Positions 41,478 through 49,557 of a stretch of 64,000 bases of DNA are shown here, piece by piece. Source of the stretch: Leptolyngbya boryana PCC 6306 (lineage in GTDB: Bacteria; Cyanobacteriota; Cyanobacteriia; Leptolyngbyales; Leptolyngbyaceae). Every line of letters starts with the position of its first letter. Position 1 is the first letter of the stretch. The position numbers and the translations under genes are program-made. The notes beneath the pieces are model-generated. The model was not told the origin of the DNA and searched no databases. It saw only the letters and a list, made by a program, of their open reading frames with translations. The stretch spans positions 4,792,577 through 4,856,576 of the forward strand of contig NZ_KB731324.1 in the NCBI RefSeq assembly GCF_000353285.1, given 5' to 3'.

Positions 41478-41693
41478 ATGGAAATTTGGTTTTGGATATT
41501 GGTGTTTGGCGGCTTTTCTTTCCTGTATGACCTGAGTTCGCGTTACTTCACGCATCGAGAGCGCATGGTGAAGCTGCAAATTGATCTCGAAAACAAGAAG
41601 CGTCTCGCAGCACAAGCGGAGATTGAAGCGACGCAAAGGACGATAGAAGTCGAAGATTTGCGGCTCCAGAAAAGAATCGAGCGCCTGCCCTAG
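41478..41693 (+). CDS. Small membrane protein with basic coiled tail
   Basis: The 71-residue protein has one hydrophobic N-terminal segment (EIWFWILVFGGFSFLYDL), then a charged helix (LQIDLENKKRLAAQAEIEAT, QRTIEVEDLRLQKRIERL). This layout resembles small phage Rz-like or regulator anchors. Function unknown. Confidence 0.65.
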   Translation: MEIWFWILVFGGFSFLYDLSSRYFTHRERMVKLQIDLENKKRLAAQAEIEATQRTIEVEDLRLQKRIERLP

Positions 41694-41695
41694 AG

Positions 41696-42445
41696 ATGAA
41701 AGAGCGACCTATCCTATTTTCGGGTGCGATGGTTTGCGCCATTCTCCGCAATGAAGATCCAAAGACTGAAACGCGTAGGTTGAACCAGCTAAAAGCTATC
41801 AATCAATCACCTGATAGCTACACACTGATTCACACCTCAATTGAGATGAAGCGCAACGGCGATATTGTAACGATCGCGAAATTCCAGCATAAGTCAAGCG
41901 GTGAAATCGTCTATGTTCCCTGCCCACACGGGAAGCCTCAAGACAGACTTTGGGTGAAAGAAACATTCTGGGTTGAGCAAGATTCCGAGTGGGATGAATG
42001 GAGTCATAAAACCTACTATTCATCTATAGACTTGAAAACTGACAATTGGGCGGATGTGAAATACGTTGCAACTAACCCTGATTTTTCAGGGCATGACGGG
42101 ATAAGCACCCTGTACGAGAAGCGTCCTTCCATTTTCATGCCCAGATGGGCATCCCGCATCACGCTTGAAATCACAGATATTCGAGTAGAGCGATTGCAAT
42201 CGATTTCTGAAGAGGATGCGATCGCGGAAGGTCTAACCGCGCTCTCGAAAGACGGTCAAACCGTCAAATATGGCATTCCCGATCGTGACGGTTTGCCAGG
42301 TGATGATGATTACGGCTGGCATTGGTCTAGATGGTGTATCGACCCTTGCAAAGCCTATCAGCATCTCTGGGACAGTATCAACGGTAAAACCTACCCTTGG
42401 GAGCGTGACCCCTGGGTTTGGGTTGTTCAATTCAAGAGAGTTTAG
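41696..42445 (+). CDS. ASCH-like phage protein
   Basis: The 249-residue protein opens KERPILFSGAMVCAILRNED, the start typical of phage ASCH-type or so-called morphogenetic proteins, and contains KPQDRLWVKETFWVEQDSEW (a KETF segment), SIFMPRWASRITLEITDIRV and LWDSINGKTYPWERDPWVWV. ASCH domains are small beta-barrels thought to bind RNA. Role unclear; likely early regulatory. Confidence 0.75.
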   Translation: MKERPILFSGAMVCAILRNEDPKTETRRLNQLKAINQSPDSYTLIHTSIEMKRNGDIVTIAKFQHKSSGEIVYVPCPHGKPQDRLWVKETFWVEQDSEWDEWSHKTYYSSIDLKTDNWADVKYVATNPDFSGHDGISTLYEKRPSIFMPRWASRITLEITDIRVERLQSISEEDAIAEGLTALSKDGQTVKYGIPDRDGLPGDDDYGWHWSRWCIDPCKAYQHLWDSINGKTYPWERDPWVWVVQFKRV

Positions 42446-42447
42446 CT

Positions 42448-42882
42448 ATGAGTACCTCCGAAATTATTCGAGAATCACTTCAAATTGAATATCTCACCCG
42501 TCAGCTCTTGATCAAAACAAACATCGCCCTTCCATTCCCTGATCCTCTGCCGCCTGGGGTGATCGTAATCGAGCATCACGACCTTGGGCGGGCCTACCGA
42601 ATCGAGTCGGGTCAGGGCAAAGGAATGCTTGTACTTGCCGATGTCGCGGTCAAGGATGACGGAAAACTGTGGTATCACGTCAGCTTTAGCCGAGGCGACA
42701 GAATTCCAGACTACGAAGATAGAGCGCTAATTAAGCGCCTCTGGTTTGGTGACGATAAATGGGCATTCGAGCTGCTACCCGAAGCCTCGAACCATGTCAA
42801 TATCCACCCGTATTGCTTGCACTTGTGGCACTGCCTCGAAGGTCGCCCGTTCCCAGAATTCTCTAAGTTTGGATCTATTTAG
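42448..42882 (+). CDS. Hypothetical protein
   Basis: The ATG at 42448 gives 144 residues (LQIEYLTRQLLIKTNIALPF, GVIVIEHHDLGRAYRIESGQ, WYHVSFSRGDRIPDYEDRAL, NIHPYCLHLWHCLEGRPFPE). Compact alpha/beta protein with Trp/His/Cys-rich C-terminus. No family. Confidence 0.65.
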   Translation: MSTSEIIRESLQIEYLTRQLLIKTNIALPFPDPLPPGVIVIEHHDLGRAYRIESGQGKGMLVLADVAVKDDGKLWYHVSFSRGDRIPDYEDRALIKRLWFGDDKWAFELLPEASNHVNIHPYCLHLWHCLEGRPFPEFSKFGSI

Positions 42883-42906
42883 CTATGACAGAACTTGCCC
42901 AACACT

Positions 42907-43113
42907 ATGCAATTAACTTTTGATCAAAGCACATCAACTGTGTGGCTGTTTGCCACCCCTAATGAACTGCTGCAAATAGCTGCTATGGCTCAACAGAGAA
43001 TTACAGAAGCGCGACTAGGAGAATCTTTAACGATTTTTGAGGAAAGAATTAATCGATCAGACCTGGTTTTTAGAATTAGCACCAATAAAGACTCAGACAA
43101 AGATCAGCAGTAG
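42907..43113 (+). CDS. Small hypothetical protein
   Basis: The ATG at 42907 gives 68 residues (LTFDQSTSTVWLFATPNELL, QIAAMAQQRITEARLGESLT). The leaders TTTAGCTATGACAGAA at 42881 and TTTAGTTATGACAGAA at 43125 are near-identical, so this gene lies between duplicated translation-start sequences. Confidence 0.55.
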   Translation: MQLTFDQSTSTVWLFATPNELLQIAAMAQQRITEARLGESLTIFEERINRSDLVFRISTNKDSDKDQQ

Positions 43114-43131
43114 ATTTGGAGTTATTTAGTT

Positions 43132-45090
43132 ATGACAGAAATCAGACAGGGGAAACCAACAACGCGGGATATCGAAGCTTTAAGTAATTTCATGGAATGG
43201 CTTGAAGATGAGTCTGAAGATCCCGGTGCGGTTGTACTCGCAACACTTCGCGATCGCTTTTCCGAAATCAAAGGTTGGCGCAGAGTGATTCATGGCTGCT
43301 CAACGCTCGTCGAGACTGTGTGCGATCCTAACCTCGACTACATTGACTACAAGCCCGAAATTAAGCGATGCCTAGAGCCGTCAGGGGCACAGCAAGATTT
43401 ATTGAAGTTTATCAGCGATCGTAAAACTGAAATCAATCAGCGCCTCGCCAAGGATCTGGAATATTCAAATCAAGGCCCAGAGGAATTGCAAGAGAAACGA
43501 GTTAATATCGCGCACGATCAGGGAAAGCTTTTTGGTTATGCTTCGGTTGAGAGCTGGCTAAGATCCTACGGAATGAGTGATTCAAGCTGGCGAGTAACCG
43601 CAGAGGTAATACTAGAACGGATTAATCTACTTCCCAGGCTTTCGCCGGGGGAAGCGGTCACGCCTGACCGATTTCGAGAACTGATTACTCGCCAGCTTAA
43701 TGCACTTGAATTCTGCCGCAACATGATTAAGCAGATGCTTGAGAAACTGGGGGTCAGCGTTAACGGGCAAGAGGATGAAGTTCTGCAGAACGCAATCGAG
43801 AAAATCGAGCATCTCAGAGACTGGAAGAAATTTGCTAAGACCTTTTGCGAGAAACTTAAAGTTCCCCGTACTGCCTTCGCAGTTCCCTCGACGGATGCGA
43901 TCGATGATGCAATTGCTCGTCAAGTATCCCTAAGAAATGCGATCGCGCAGTGGGCAGGTGATTGCGCTCAGCATTGGGATTCTGACCGCATTGATATTGC
44001 CGCGACTTTAACTCAGGAGTTGCTAGTAGAAATTGCAGGCAATCCAGACGCAACCGCCGACACAATCAATATTCTGATTTCAGAAGATGAAAATCTACTG
44101 GAATACGCAATCAATGTTTGGGCGCACAACACATACGAAGAATCTTGGAGCGACGACCTAGTTGCCGCCGCTGAGAAATCAGTAATCCAGCTTCTTAAAA
44201 AGATTCGGGATATGGATGTCGAAAGCATCGGTGAGCTAAGCTTTGACACTCCACTAACAGATGCAACCGAGCCAAGCTTGAAAAGTGCGATCGCGCAGTG
44301 GGCAAAAGACGTAGGGTGGGAACACGCCGACATCAACGCAGCGGAAGATCATGTAAAGCTTTTGCTCACTGCGATTGCTGAAGGGCGAATCTCGGAAGAT
44401 CCGGAAGAGGAAAGTCTTGCAGACGCGATCGCGCAGTGGGGAACGCAGCAAAATGCGGACTGGATGAAAGACGCTCGATTTGAGCAAGTTGTCTCAATTG
44501 TCGAGAAGGTTCTGCGGCAATACACGATCCGCAAGTTGGGTGTTTATGAAGCGCTTATTGGTGAGACTGGGATCTACCGTGTTCCTCACGCCGAAGAAGG
44601 AGTAAGCATTGAGCAAATCTGTCGGCTTCAGACTTGGAATCGATTTGCTGAGCATCTAACTGCTAGCGAGAAAGTGTTATCCCTCCGTCAACCTTCTGGA
44701 AACACGCTTGTCGATCGCGCAATATCTGTTCTCAACTCCTACGAGCAGCGGCACAACCAGCAATTGTCGGAGTTCCAAAACTTCCAATCGGATGTCATTA
44801 GCTATCTTCGCGCCCTGGCTCTAGTCGTTGAATCTGCCGCAAATGGTGGATCTCATGCTGAGAAGAATGCTCGATTCAGAGGAGTAATTGCACTGCTCGA
44901 AACCTCGATCGAAAAGGTTCGTGAATCCCGCAACACCTTTGTTTCCTCCTATTGGTGGAACAATCCCGATTTATTTCGCTCAGACTACCCCGTTCGCCCA
45001 CTGCTCGACAAGTTGCGTGAGCAAGAGACTGAGCTTAAAAGACTGAAAGGCGAGCAACCAGCGCAGTCAAACCTAGAGGATATTTTCTAA
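43132..45090 (+). CDS. Large helical protein with three internal repeats
   Basis: The 652-residue protein is the largest gene of the plus-strand block and is almost all helix. Three stretches share (N/S/D)AIAQW(A/G) (RNAIAQWAGD, KSAIAQWAKD, DAIAQWGTQQ, about residues 270, 386 and 432), each encoded by GCGATCGCGCAGTGGG (HIP1 plus GCAGTGGG) at 43939, 44287 and 44425. Other regions are acidic or charged coils (LEKLGVSVNGQEDEVLQNAI). No enzymatic motif. It resembles a scaffold, tape-measure-like or replication accessory protein; the position in the early block favours the last. Palindrome copy 15 lies in the frame (EAVTPDRF). Confidence 0.7.
   Translation: MTEIRQGKPTTRDIEALSNFMEWLEDESEDPGAVVLATLRDRFSEIKGWRRVIHGCSTLVETVCDPNLDYIDYKPEIKRCLEPSGAQQDLLKFISDRKTEINQRLAKDLEYSNQGPEELQEKRVNIAHDQGKLFGYASVESWLRSYGMSDSSWRVTAEVILERINLLPRLSPGEAVTPDRFRELITRQLNALEFCRNMIKQMLEKLGVSVNGQEDEVLQNAIEKIEHLRDWKKFAKTFCEKLKVPRTAFAVPSTDAIDDAIARQVSLRNAIAQWAGDCAQHWDSDRIDIAATLTQELLVEIAGNPDATADTINILISEDENLLEYAINVWAHNTYEESWSDDLVAAAEKSVIQLLKKIRDMDVESIGELSFDTPLTDATEPSLKSAIAQWAKDVGWEHADINAAEDHVKLLLTAIAEGRISEDPEEESLADAIAQWGTQQNADWMKDARFEQVVSIVEKVLRQYTIRKLGVYEALIGETGIYRVPHAEEGVSIEQICRLQTWNRFAEHLTASEKVLSLRQPSGNTLVDRAISVLNSYEQRHNQQLSEFQNFQSDVISYLRALALVVESAANGGSHAEKNARFRGVIALLETSIEKVRESRNTFVSSYWWNNPDLFRSDYPVRPLLDKLREQETELKRLKGEQPAQSNLEDIF
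43651..43674. repeat. Dispersed palindrome, copy 15 (4-nt centre)
   Basis: GCGGTCA, CGCC, TGACCGATTT. The centre is one base longer than in other copies. It lies in the coding sequence of the 43132 gene. Confidence 0.65.
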
Positions 45091-45554
45091 TGCTTACAGC
45101 TACTTTACCCACTGCACCCGCGATCGCGTTTCGCGCTGTCTTTCCCGGCAGGCGATTGACTGACAAGCAAGCTCGAATGCTCCTGCTCATCGCGCAGTTT
45201 AGCGCTATCCATCGCCACCCACCGAGCGTCCGAGAAATGATGACGATGCTTGGATACACTTCGCTTGCTCCTGTTCATGATATGGCACTTAGATTGCGCT
45301 CTATGGGCGCTTTGGATTGGCAGGACGGTAAGGCGCGAACCTTTAATCTATCGAAGCAGATTCAGTTTCAAGCCGTTGTACTCAAGTATCGAATCCGCTT
45401 TACATCGGGTTACTACTCCGAGCGTGAGCTTCGCACTGACGAGCCAGGGCAGGCGACATTGTTCAACAGTCAAGATGAGGCGCAAAGTTTTGCGCTTGAT
45501 GAAAGAGAGTACTACTCGATCGAACAGGTTGAGTTGAGTTTGTCAGATGAATAA
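45090..45554 (+). CDS. LexA-type DNA-binding protein without peptidase domain
   Basis: The 154-residue protein has the LexA-like winged helix at about residues 23-72: LTDKQARMLLLIAQFSAIHR, HPPSVREMMTMLGYTSLAPV, HDMALRLRSMGALDWQDGKA. The Ser-Lys autocleavage domain of full LexA (about 200 residues) is absent; the rest is short and acidic. It probably binds promoters of the element as a non-cleavable repressor or anti-repressor. The start overlaps the previous stop (TAATG). Confidence 0.75.
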   Translation: MLTATLPTAPAIAFRAVFPGRRLTDKQARMLLLIAQFSAIHRHPPSVREMMTMLGYTSLAPVHDMALRLRSMGALDWQDGKARTFNLSKQIQFQAVVLKYRIRFTSGYYSERELRTDEPGQATLFNSQDEAQSFALDEREYYSIEQVELSLSDE

Positions 45555-45738
45555 ACCATCCTGGGCACATCTTCAGCGTACCTCCAAAGGTTTCATCGTT
45601 CGGCACTCTCACGGGCAAGTGATCCGAGGGATTGAACCTCAGCCTACCGAAGAACTAGCACTTGCTCAGCTTCAGAAGTTGCGTAGTGCGATCGATGAAG
45701 GAGTTAGGGCAGTGATAACCATTTGTGGAACATGTTGA
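45547..45738 (+). CDS. Small hypothetical protein
   Basis: The 63-residue protein (PSWAHLQRTSKGFIVRHSHG, IEPQPTEELALAQLQKLRSA) ends ITICGTC. It overlaps the LexA-like gene by 8 nt. A short alpha/beta fold; no family. Confidence 0.6.
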   Translation: MNKPSWAHLQRTSKGFIVRHSHGQVIRGIEPQPTEELALAQLQKLRSAIDEGVRAVITICGTC

Positions 45739-45788
45739 GCGCATAAACATATTCCGCGAACGTGTCGATAAAATCGAGTTTTTTAAAC

Positions 45789-46154
45789 ATGACCCACGAA
45801 ATCAAATCAGGACAAATTTATCGCCACCACAAAGGCAAGATTGCGATGGTTTTAGCGATCGCGAAATTTGTTCCAGAGCGCCGCTTCGTATTCGGCAACC
45901 CTCAACCCTATACGTACTGTCGCGCCAAAAGCACAGAAGAAGATTACGCGATCGATATCTTCTACGAAGCAGACGGGACACTTGCTCAAACTCACATCAT
46001 GAGTTCCTTAGTTATCTATGCTTGCTCTGGTGAAATTTGGTTTCGCACTGTGGATGAATTTGGTGAGGTTTTAGGCGATACTCACGACCCTGTGGGTGGA
46101 ACAATGTTTTACCGCTTTCAACTGATTCAAGAGTCGGAGGTGCGATCGACATGA
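45789..46154 (+). CDS. DUF1653-like small protein
   Basis: The ATG at 45789 yields 121 residues. The opening (KSGQIYRHHKGKIAMVLAIA, YTYCRAKSTEEDYAIDIFYE, FGEVLGDTHDPVGGTMFYRF) has G.IYRH.KG near the start and a Phe-containing ending, the look of the small DUF1653 family seen in phages and bacteria. Assignment tentative; no function is known for that family. Confidence 0.5.
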   Translation: MTHEIKSGQIYRHHKGKIAMVLAIAKFVPERRFVFGNPQPYTYCRAKSTEEDYAIDIFYEADGTLAQTHIMSSLVIYACSGEIWFRTVDEFGEVLGDTHDPVGGTMFYRFQLIQESEVRST

Positions 46155-46597
46155 TGGACTGGCTTCAACCTTACTTACTTCGCATTGATCTCACTAAAGC
46201 TGAGTGTGACGGCGCGAGCTTGCTGGTTAGCGATTTGCTCACTTCTCGCAGAATCGAGCATGAAATTGGGTACGGCATTTGCAATCAAATATCAAGCCGA
46301 CCCAAAACAACACTGCCGCACTTTTGGATCAACCTGCCAAATTTAGAGCGAATTGATATTCGATTGCGAATGCATTTTGGACAGGCGGTAGAAGTCCCGC
46401 ATGGCATATTTTTGCCTGAAGATTATCCGACGATCGAGTATCAGAGTCGCGGATCTCTGAAGCCGAGAGAGCTGCGTTCGGATGAGGTGTCATGGCTAAT
46501 GTCTGGGACTCGAATGCCTGAGTATCAAAGGTGGTTTGAGGCACTGAGAAAAGAACTGCTTGAGGAGTGGTTGAAAGCGAGGGTAGCCGCATCGTGA
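46151..46597 (+). CDS. Hypothetical protein
   Basis: The 148-residue protein (LLRIDLTKAECDGASLLVSD, INLPNLERIDIRLRMHFGQA, FEALRKELLEEWLKARVAAS) has a mixed fold with a long C-terminal helix. Both ends overlap neighbours by 4 nt (ATGA and GTGA), so it is part of one translational unit. Confidence 0.65.
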   Translation: MMDWLQPYLLRIDLTKAECDGASLLVSDLLTSRRIEHEIGYGICNQISSRPKTTLPHFWINLPNLERIDIRLRMHFGQAVEVPHGIFLPEDYPTIEYQSRGSLKPRELRSDEVSWLMSGTRMPEYQRWFEALRKELLEEWLKARVAAS

Positions 46598-46983
46598 ATA
46601 AATTACTAGAGCTTTGGCTGCAAAAGTGCGACCTATTTCTAATTAATGAGGAAGGCTTGCACTTTCACATCAATGAAACTATCGATTTAGGCTTCAGCAC
46701 AAAAGAGGATTCCGCTGCTTTTGTCCCGAAGTATTACTACGATCGCCGTGATGACGAAAACGAGAAAATCTACATTTTCTTAGTTGCTCAGCCAAACGGA
46801 AGCTGTAAGGTTTGGTTTGATAACAAAGAGGATGGACCATGTATCGAGAAAATATTCTCGATTACCGAGGCGAATCCGACCGCGATCCTAAATTGGTTAC
46901 GTCACCAAGCTGAAGCAGATGCTTTTGGGACAGCTAACAAAAGCAAGACTAATGGCAAAAAGATTTGTGAGCAATCTATATGA
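46594..46983 (+). CDS. Hypothetical protein
   Basis: Starts at the GTG at 46594 (129 residues): KLLELWLQKCDLFLINEEGL, EKIYIFLVAQPNGSCKVWFD, KSKTNGKKICEQSI. Beta-rich with a Lys-rich end. No family. It overlaps the next gene (ATGA). Confidence 0.62.
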   Translation: MNKLLELWLQKCDLFLINEEGLHFHINETIDLGFSTKEDSAAFVPKYYYDRRDDENEKIYIFLVAQPNGSCKVWFDNKEDGPCIEKIFSITEANPTAILNWLRHQAEADAFGTANKSKTNGKKICEQSI

Positions 46984-47090
46984 CAAAACAAAGTGATGCG
47001 AGCCTAGCTCAGTTGAAAAAGATCCTCGAAGATGTTGTGGTGAATCACGAGTACAAGCCGCTTAACGAAAATATCAGGGCGAGGAATTAG
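46980..47090 (+). CDS. Microprotein
   Basis: A 36-residue frame (TKQSDASLAQLKKILEDVVV) starting in an ATGA overlap with the previous stop. Amphipathic helix. Very short, so its reality rests on the overlap pattern alone. Confidence 0.45.
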   Translation: MTKQSDASLAQLKKILEDVVVNHEYKPLNENIRARN

Positions 47091-47131
47091 CATGAAAATA
47101 TCGATCGAGCTTCTCTATCATTACCTTAGCC

Positions 47132-47413
47132 ATGCCTAGAACATACAGTGTCCTAAAACCCGTCACCCCGCTCAAAGTCGTAAAGCCAGTCGAGGCAATT
47201 CCGCCGGATGCCAAGCTCCATGATTTAGAAGAAACTTCTAAATTACTTACTGATCAATTCAGCGGCGGCTTCAGCGTGAAATCATTGAGGCGATTGATAA
47301 AAAGTGACTGGACTGAAGGGACTCACTATCTCTATGTTCGGAAGCGACTCAAGTTCTACCTACCCGCAATTCAAGACTGGGTTGTTTCCGGCGGCAGCGG
47401 TCGATCGGGATGA
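47132..47413 (+). CDS. Excisionase-like protein
   Basis: The 93-residue protein ends in a winged-helix-like module (FSVKSLRRLIKSDWTEGTHY, LYVRKRLKFYLPAIQDWVVS) seen in phage excisionases: a short helix, a Trp-containing loop, RKRLKFY, then a Trp-ended helix. It is convergent with and overlaps the integrase gene by 43 nt, a typical xis-int pairing. Inferred function: directing excision of the element. Confidence 0.7.
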   Translation: MPRTYSVLKPVTPLKVVKPVEAIPPDAKLHDLEETSKLLTDQFSGGFSVKSLRRLIKSDWTEGTHYLYVRKRLKFYLPAIQDWVVSGGSGRSG

Positions 47414-48507
47414 TTCACCGCTCGATCGAAGACATCCAAATAAATCGCCTCATCCAACCACGCCCCGTAGACCAGCTCATGCACCTGCAAGGTGTGCCCC
47501 ATCATTTTCGCCGCCGTCTTGGGTGGAACTCCACAGCGATCGCATCTCCCCGCGTAAGCATGGCGAAGGTTGTAAGCATTAAACGGCATATTGTTCTGAA
47601 ACCATGCCGTTACACAGACCCCCATCTGGCGATTGCTGCTCTCAGCGGTAATCCGAACCTGCTTCGGATAGATCACTTCGCCAAGCTTCCACGCTTCCGC
47701 CCACTCTGGATAAAGTGGCTTCACCGGACGTTCCCCAGTCTTCGAGGTTTTGCGAGTTCGCAGGATTGGAAACTCTCGCAAATCGGGATAAAACACTTCA
47801 TGATTGCGAAGCCCATAGACCGCAATCAATCCGTATAAATATTGCCAGCCCGGATCTTTAATTGACTCCCTCACCTGCGAGATCGTCTTATCGTCGGGAA
47901 TGTCTCGCGGGTTCACTGGCTTAATTCCGATCTTCGGGGTGAGTGCTTTGATACGAGCGCTCGATATGCCCGCTGTCTCTGCCAGCAATTTACAGCAGGT
48001 CACATAATGCCGACGATTGACCGTGTGTGGGGAAGAATTCGCGGCGATGTACTGCACCAATAAATCTTCCGTGAGTTCCACATCTTTCGGCAATCCTTTC
48101 AAAACGCGCTGATAGCCAGAAAGCCACGTTGATTGGTTCGATTGATTTTTGCGATCGCGCGTGAGCCACCATTCTTTTTCAAATGCCTCAACCCAATCGC
48201 CGATCTTTTTTGTTGCTGGCGAATCCGGATCGTCAAAGTCTGAGAACTTGCGCCAGTCGAATTGCCCCAGGTTCAGATCCAACCCAACTTGAAGCGCAAC
48301 TTTCTCTGCCGCATCAATTGCCGCTTTATCGATCGCCCGCATTTTCAGGGCGATTTTCGTCGAATAGGGCTTGCGGTTCTCGCCTGGTTTGGGTGGAAAT
48401 GTGCCACGCAGATACAGCCAGTCGCCTTTCCCTTGTAGTACGAGCTTCACGCCAAACGCTTTTAAACGATCGTTGGCTTTCTGGAGATATTCAGCTAGAT
48501 TGATCAT
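47371..48507 (-). CDS. Tyrosine-type site-specific integrase
   Basis: The 378-residue protein has an N-terminal DNA-binding part (about 1-110: LGQFDWRKFSDFDDPDSPAT), a core-binding helix segment, and a C-terminal catalytic domain: GLRNHEVFYPDLRE (first Arg), NLRHAYAGRCDRCGVPPKTA (second Arg; Tyr replaces the first His of H-x-x-R), MMGHTLQVHELVYGAW (His and nucleophile Tyr about residue 343). It integrates and, with Xis, excises the element. It marks the right end of the element; the attachment site is presumably just upstream of its start (48508-48740). Confidence 0.88.
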   Translation of the reverse strand: MINLAEYLQKANDRLKAFGVKLVLQGKGDWLYLRGTFPPKPGENRKPYSTKIALKMRAIDKAAIDAAEKVALQVGLDLNLGQFDWRKFSDFDDPDSPATKKIGDWVEAFEKEWWLTRDRKNQSNQSTWLSGYQRVLKGLPKDVELTEDLLVQYIAANSSPHTVNRRHYVTCCKLLAETAGISSARIKALTPKIGIKPVNPRDIPDDKTISQVRESIKDPGWQYLYGLIAVYGLRNHEVFYPDLREFPILRTRKTSKTGERPVKPLYPEWAEAWKLGEVIYPKQVRITAESSNRQMGVCVTAWFQNNMPFNAYNLRHAYAGRCDRCGVPPKTAAKMMGHTLQVHELVYGAWLDEAIYLDVFDRAVNHPDRPLPPETTQS

Positions 48508-48749
48508 GTGGAATTAATAGACGATCAGGGGGGAGTAGCAGGGCAGCGCTCCCCCTTTCCGTAGACAATTTATAGACAAATCGGCTGACTTGCAATGGGC
48601 GCGAACGCCTATTTTTGGTTATTCCTGACCTTGTTTGACCTTCAGGACAAAATCGCGAAATTGCTTGAAGTGTAACAATTTCAGCGATTTACTTGAAATT
48701 TCGCGATTACGCTTGTAGTATGTAAAAAGGAAATTTTTCATTGAGGAAT
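48508..48749. other. Likely right boundary region of the element
   Basis: No gene recognised in the 240 bp after the integrase start. It holds the inverted repeat at 48651-48708 and AT-rich DNA. I found no direct repeat to the left side in this window. Confidence 0.45.
48651..48708. repeat. 12-bp inverted repeat, possible attachment-arm site
   Basis: AATCGCGAAATT at 48651-48662 and AATTTCGCGATT at 48697-48708, with an extra short repeat CTTGAA near each arm. It sits 140 bp from the integrase start. Confidence 0.55.
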
Positions 48750-49013
48750 ATGATTCGTCCTACTTCGTTGCGCCACTGCCATGTCTCCAAACTGTGCCCA
48801 CAGCTGTGGGGCAAATTGGGTGTGGTCATGCAACAGCCGTCAGGAGCGAATCCGGTCGCGACCTTGCTAGGACAAATCTTAGGCAATATCAGCGGCGGCT
48901 TGGGGACAGAGATTCTCCGGAGCGATCGCAGAGCTGAAATTTATATTAGCGACGAGAAATTTAATCTAGACCGAATCGACAGCGGGTGGCGTTGTAGTCG
49001 AACGCCAGTATGA
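48750..49013 (+). CDS. Hypothetical protein of uncertain reality
   Basis: An 87-residue frame from the ATG at 48750 (PTSLRHCHVSKLCPQLWGKL, IRPT start, GANPVATLLGQILGNISGGL). It has a Gly-rich hydrophobic middle and an ordinary charged end. I recognise no family. It could be a real host gene or a remnant; the terminator at 49040 follows it. Confidence 0.45.
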   Translation: MIRPTSLRHCHVSKLCPQLWGKLGVVMQQPSGANPVATLLGQILGNISGGLGTEILRSDRRAEIYISDEKFNLDRIDSGWRCSRTPV

Positions 49014-49039
49014 GTTAGCACATCAGAGCTTTTCTGATT

Positions 49040-49077
49040 ACCCCCGCTCAAGAGACTGAGACGGGGGTTTATTTTTT
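49040..49077 (+). terminator. Rho-independent terminator
   Basis: ACCCCCG and CGGGGGT form a stem around a 15-nt loop, followed by TTTATTTTTT. Confidence 0.8.
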
Positions 49078-49100
49078 GCCAATTTCAAATGGAGCAACGC

Positions 49101-49487
49101 ATGTTAAAGCTCACTTATACCGAATTTGGATTGCACTTGGAACGGGTGACGATTTCTCTGGAAACCTTAGTAGCTGGACGGGTAACTTTGGCGATGAGAT
49201 TAGGTCAAACGCTGCATGTTGAGCCGAGCCGTGCGGCATTTTTGCTGTCAGTCCATGCACCAGGATTTGCAGAGTTAGAAAAAATGGTGCGCTTGGAACG
49301 GGCAGCAATGGTGTCGATCGTGCCCGTGGATGATGGGTTTGTGGAAGTGAGTGTTCAAGGAAGCTGGATCGCAGACACAGCAGACGCACATTCTGGAATG
49401 TTTGTAACTGCGTTAGGCGATCGAATCGAGTTCTTTGTCTACAAACTTTGGGAAGCGACTCAGTTGCAGGTTTCGCCATTAGTTTGA
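49101..49487 (+). CDS. alr0857 family protein
   Basis: I chose the ATG at 49101 because GGAG lies 6 nt upstream (128 residues). The sequence (LKLTYTEFGLHLERVTISLE, VTLAMRLGQTLHVEPSRAAF, VEPSRAAFLLS) has the pattern of the cyanobacterial alr0857 family. The family is of unknown function and chromosomal. It marks the start of core DNA. Confidence 0.8.
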   Translation: MLKLTYTEFGLHLERVTISLETLVAGRVTLAMRLGQTLHVEPSRAAFLLSVHAPGFAELEKMVRLERAAMVSIVPVDDGFVEVSVQGSWIADTADAHSGMFVTALGDRIEFFVYKLWEATQLQVSPLV

Positions 49488-49557
49488 CGAAATGGAGAGT
49501 GAAAGAACGAGGAGAAAACGGCTTTTCTCCTCGTTCCGCACTAGTTCCTGCGCAAAA

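Noticed and set aside
48508-48749. tRNA gene as integration target at the right boundary
   Set aside because: No cloverleaf, T-loop (GGTTCGAATCC-type) or CCA end could be found in this region or elsewhere in the window.
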